Shown piece by piece: positions 6,374 through 6,681 of a DNA stretch of 6,681 bases. The position numbers and the translations under genes were made by a program. Origin of the DNA: Acidobacteriota bacterium (GTDB lineage Bacteria > Acidobacteriota > Terriglobia > Bryobacterales > Bryobacteraceae). The notes below the pieces were generated by a model. The model was given only the letters and a program-made list of their open reading frames with translations. It was not told where the DNA came from and made no database searches. Within the stretch, counting starts at the first letter, position 1, and each line of letters starts with the position of its first letter. Where the stretch lies: contig VFZQ01000304.1 of the NCBI GenBank assembly GCA_016871135.1, forward strand, positions 1 through 6,681, read 5' to 3'.

Positions 6374-6555
6374 GGTGATGTCTATACCGATCAGCTTTGG
6401 TACATCAGCATACTCGACGGCTTGCGGATTTAAGGGAGTCGATGGCGGAGGCGGACCGCGAGACCGTCCTGGAGCGAGCCTGGGAACCGCATCCGGAGGC
6501 GCGGCCCCAAATCGTCTCCGATGACTGGCCGCAGTTGATCACGAGCGACTGCTAA
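6374..6555 (+). pseudogene. Decayed IS3-type transposase (integrase core) fragment
   Basis: Two pieces of a DDE integrase core are readable in different frames. The first (6374-6421) reads GDVYTDQLWYISILDG, resembling the D-V-x-Y ... FYYLxxxLDG part of IS3-like transposases. The second (6427-6555) begins DLRESMAEADRETVLERAW and continues through HPEARPQIVSDDWPQLITSDC, matching the family segment LRESMTEAD ... P-R-I-I-S-D-N-G-P-Q-F-I. Between them about 19 bases appear deleted, removing the usual SR-x-I-V-x-W stretch and shifting frame. The SDNGPQF motif is altered to SDDWPQL, and the third catalytic acid (ERWHK region) is absent. After GAC TGC a one-base insertion would bring AAG GAG (K-E) back in frame, after which similarity is lost. 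No terminal inverted repeats or target duplication are seen. It is a non-functional fossil; the IS family name is from recalled motifs. Confidence 0.7.
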
Positions 6556-6681
6556 GGAGCCCCAATGGCCCGCCGCAGGCCGCACAAAAAGATGAAAGTC
6601 GTCACCACCTCCCCAACCCCAACCGCCCTATTAACACCGACAACCCTACAGAGCCGCGACCGCGGAGCGGACCTTCCCCTA
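6556..6681. other. Non-coding, C-rich right end with short GC inverted repeats
   Basis: The + strand from 6600 to 6650 is very poor in G, with runs of C at 6611-6614, 6617-6620, 6626-6628 and 6644-6646. It is followed by overlapping short inverted repeats (CCGC 6654-6657 with GCGG 6662-6665, and CCGC 6660-6663 with GCGG 6667-6670). An ATG at 6565 opens a 39-codon frame to the window edge, but its apparent ribosome site AGGAG seems to be a remnant of the transposase fossil and its composition is low-complexity, so I do not call it a gene. Confidence 0.4.

Noticed and set aside
6565..6681. Small + strand frame starting MARRRPHKK with AGGAG upstream, open at the window edge
   Set aside because: The AGGAG coincides with decayed transposase codons (Lys-Glu) and the rest is a T/P-rich translation of a C-rich tract. 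It could be revisited with sequence beyond 6681.
6177..6681. tRNA gene, riboswitch or CRISPR array in the gene-poor right end
   Set aside because: No cloverleaf, no conserved riboswitch core and no regularly spaced repeats were seen on either strand.

Overview
The window looks like a chromosomal segment of a GC-rich bacterium, most plausibly an acidobacterium of the Solibacter/Bryobacter type. This assignment is inference. It rests on GC-rich coding sequence, on a gene at 5526-6176 from an orphan family (NGAKSKGPKTPEG signature) that I associate with high copy numbers in those genomes, and on an IS3-like transposase fossil and GC-rich spacer sequence of a style I associate with the same group. 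No database search was possible.

Layout. On the + strand, bases 1-957 hold the 3' four-fifths of pgk (phosphoglycerate kinase, cut by the window edge). It is followed through an ATGA overlap by a nitrilase-superfamily amidohydrolase (954-1802). On the - strand, transcribed towards them, lies the operon eno (5293-4007), gpmI (4007-2487) and a queuosine-precursor transporter of the YhhQ/VUT family (2490-1777). Neighbouring genes in this operon overlap by one and four bases. The two gene sets converge and overlap tail to tail by 26 bp. Upstream of eno, also on the - strand, is an orphan-family protein gene (6176-5526) with a strong ribosome site and a 38-base stem-loop just before it. The right-hand 500 bases are non-coding or decayed. 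They hold the stem-loop, an AT-rich patch, a frameshifted remnant of an IS3-type transposase (about 6374-6555) and a C-rich tract with short GC-rich inverted repeats.

How it fits together. Pgk, the cofactor-independent phosphoglycerate mutase (GpmI) and enolase are three consecutive enzymes of lower glycolysis (1,3-bisphosphoglycerate to phosphoenolpyruvate). The cluster is therefore a core carbon-metabolism locus, split into two convergent transcription units. Each unit ends with a translationally coupled gene whose link to glycolysis is not obvious: an amidase after pgk and a queuosine-precursor transporter after gpmI.

Overall the glycolytic part is ordinary housekeeping DNA with intact catalytic motifs. 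I do not see a convincing new multi-gene system. The places most worth a second look are the orphan gene with its leader stem-loop, the two coupled passenger genes, and the decayed right end.
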